This document shows positions 62,977 to 64,000 of a stretch of 64,000 nt of DNA, one piece after another. How positions within the stretch are numbered: the stretch's first letter is position 1; each line of letters starts with the position of its first letter. The position numbers were made by a program, and so were the translations under genes. This DNA comes from Candidatus Kaistia colombiensis. Lineage in GTDB: Bacteria > Pseudomonadota > Alphaproteobacteria > Rhizobiales > Kaistiaceae. Below the pieces are notes generated by a model. It worked only from the letters and a program-made list of their open reading frames with translations. It had not been told where the DNA came from and did not search any database. The stretch lies in contig CP119318.1 in assembly GCA_029203105.1 (NCBI GenBank), positions 1,750,501-1,814,500 on the forward strand, read 5' to 3'.

Positions 62977-64000
62977 ATGGCGCATGACACGCTCAAGGTC
63001 GGCCTGTTCGGCATCGGCCTCAACGCCTACTGGCCGCAATTCGCCGGTCTGGAGCCGCGCCTGCGCGGGTATGTCGATCGGGTGGCCGAGAAGCTGGCGC
63101 GGCCGGGCGTCGAGATCATCAATCTCGGCCTGATCGACGATCCGGAAAAGGCGATGGATGCCGGCCACCAGTTCCGCACCGCCGATGTCGACCTGATCTT
63201 CCTGCATGTGACGACCTATGCGGTGTCGTCGACCGTCCTTCCGGTCGTCCAGCGCGCCAAGGTGCCGGTCGTGATCCTGAACTTGCAGCCGGAAGCGGCG
63301 ATCGACTATGCGAGCTTCAACGCGCTTGATGACCGCACCAAGATGACGGGCGAATGGCTCGCCTTCTGCGCCGCCTGTCCGGTGCCGGAGATCGCCAATG
63401 TGTTTCGACGCTCGGGCATCGATTTCCATCAGGTGACCGGCGTGCTCGATGGCGACGCGCATGTCGACCGCGAGATCGAGGCCTGGATCGAGGCGGCGCG
63501 CGTCGCCTATGTGATGTCGCACAACCGCCTCGGCCTGATGGGCCGCTACTACAACGGTATGCTCGATATTTATTCCGACACGACGGCGCAGGTCGCGACC
63601 TTTGGCGGCCATCTGGAAATCGTCGAGATCGACGAACTGGCGGCGCTGCGGAAGTCGGTAACGGAACTGGAAGCGGCCGGCCGGGTCGACGCGTTTCGCG
63701 GAGAATTCGACATCCAGCCCGATTGCGATCCGGCGGAGCTTTCGCGCGCGGCGAAAACGTCGGTGGCGCTGGATCGGCTGGTGGCGAAGCACAAGCTCGG
63801 TTCGCTCGCCTACTACTACGAATCGACGCCCGGCCATGACCATGAGGACGTCATCTCTTCGGTCATCCTCGGCTGCTCCTACCTGACGGCGCGCGGCGTG
63901 CCGGTGGCGGGCGAATATGAAGTGAAGAACGCCCAGGCGATGAAGATCCTCGATACGTTCGGGATCGGCGGTTCGTTCACCGAGTATTACGGCATCGATT
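62977..64000 (+). CDS. L-arabinose/L-fucose isomerase-family protein, cut by the window edge
   Basis: This frame starts at ATG 62977, 12 bases after the SGNH hydrolase stop, and is open to the right edge (341 codons). It resembles the L-arabinose/L-fucose isomerase superfamily: VGLFGIGLNAYWPQF at the start, the TADVDLIFLHVTTYAVSSTVLP region near residue 65, and NRLGLMGRYYNGMLDIYSDTT near 182. These proteins interconvert aldoses and ketoses with a divalent metal; the C-terminal metal ligands lie beyond the window. The exact sugar cannot be told. Confidence 0.82.
   Translation, partial: MAHDTLKVGLFGIGLNAYWPQFAGLEPRLRGYVDRVAEKLARPGVEIINLGLIDDPEKAMDAGHQFRTADVDLIFLHVTTYAVSSTVLPVVQRAKVPVVILNLQPEAAIDYASFNALDDRTKMTGEWLAFCAACPVPEIANVFRRSGIDFHQVTGVLDGDAHVDREIEAWIEAARVAYVMSHNRLGLMGRYYNGMLDIYSDTTAQVATFGGHLEIVEIDELAALRKSVTELEAAGRVDAFRGEFDIQPDCDPAELSRAAKTSVALDRLVAKHKLGSLAYYYESTPGHDHEDVISSVILGCSYLTARGVPVAGEYEVKNAQAMKILDTFGIGGSFTEYYGID

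Overview
The window is GC-rich (roughly two thirds G+C by eye), with tightly overlapping catabolic operons, many ABC importers, alphaproteobacterial intergenic palindromes and start-stop overlaps such as ATGA and GTGA. This suggests a nutritionally versatile alphaproteobacterium, most likely of the Hyphomicrobiales (Rhizobiales). The genus assignment is inference. I see no rRNA, tRNA, CRISPR array, transposase, integrase or phage gene. About 59 protein genes are supported; the first and last are cut by the window edges.

Region 1 (1-16.7 kb) looks like an uptake and degradation island for a peptide-like or cyclic-amide compound. It holds an AstE/AspA-type deacylase (cut), an SDR, a RidA-type deaminase, an IclR regulator, a complete oligopeptide-type ABC importer, a divergent HyuA plus two tandem HyuB-like proteins, an M24 hydrolase and an FMN reductase. 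The first HyuB copy has lost all three predicted metal ligands.

Region 2 (16.8-25.6 kb) is a hexuronate/aldonate module. It contains a GntR regulator, a CUT1 sugar ABC importer, an SDR, mannonate dehydratase (UxuA), a PfkB sugar kinase and a KDPG-type aldolase: D-mannonate to KDG to KDPG to pyruvate plus glyceraldehyde 3-phosphate. A perfect 30-bp palindrome and a partial copy sit upstream of its two operons. Region 3 (25.9-30.6 kb) is an isolated SbcD/YhaO-like phosphoesterase plus YhaN-like coiled-coil ATPase pair, probably DNA-end processing.

Region 4 (30.8-43.8 kb) combines a Liv-type importer with a cyclase-family hydrolase, a class V PLP enzyme, a glutamine-synthetase-like ligase, an N-formylglutamate amidohydrolase-like protein, two related isochorismatase-type amidases, an RpiR regulator and a class III aminotransferase. 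It is probably a nitrogen-compound salvage pathway whose substrate cannot be read from sequence. Region 5 (43.9-51.4 kb) holds a DUF983 protein, a FUSC-type exporter, a three-subunit membrane sugar/alcohol dehydrogenase (cytochrome c, GMC flavoprotein, small subunit), a DoxX protein, a small acidic protein and a small HTH protein.

Region 6 (51.5-64 kb) is a second sugar module. It has a CUT2 (ribose-type) importer, a GntR/FCD regulator, Gfo/Idh/MocA dehydrogenase, TIM-barrel isomerase, two SDRs, a RhaM-like mutarotase, an acetoacetate-decarboxylase-family protein and a divergent enolase-superfamily sugar-acid dehydratase. Two near-identical FadR-type operators lie in the divergent promoter. 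Beyond a repeat-filled gap come an SGNH hydrolase and a cut sugar-isomerase-like gene.

The strongest candidates for something undescribed are the hydantoinase-like cassette with its metal-site-dead HyuB paralogue, the nitrogen-salvage cluster of region 4, the sugar operon with an acetoacetate-decarboxylase homologue, and the repeated use of strong hairpins directly after binding-protein genes.
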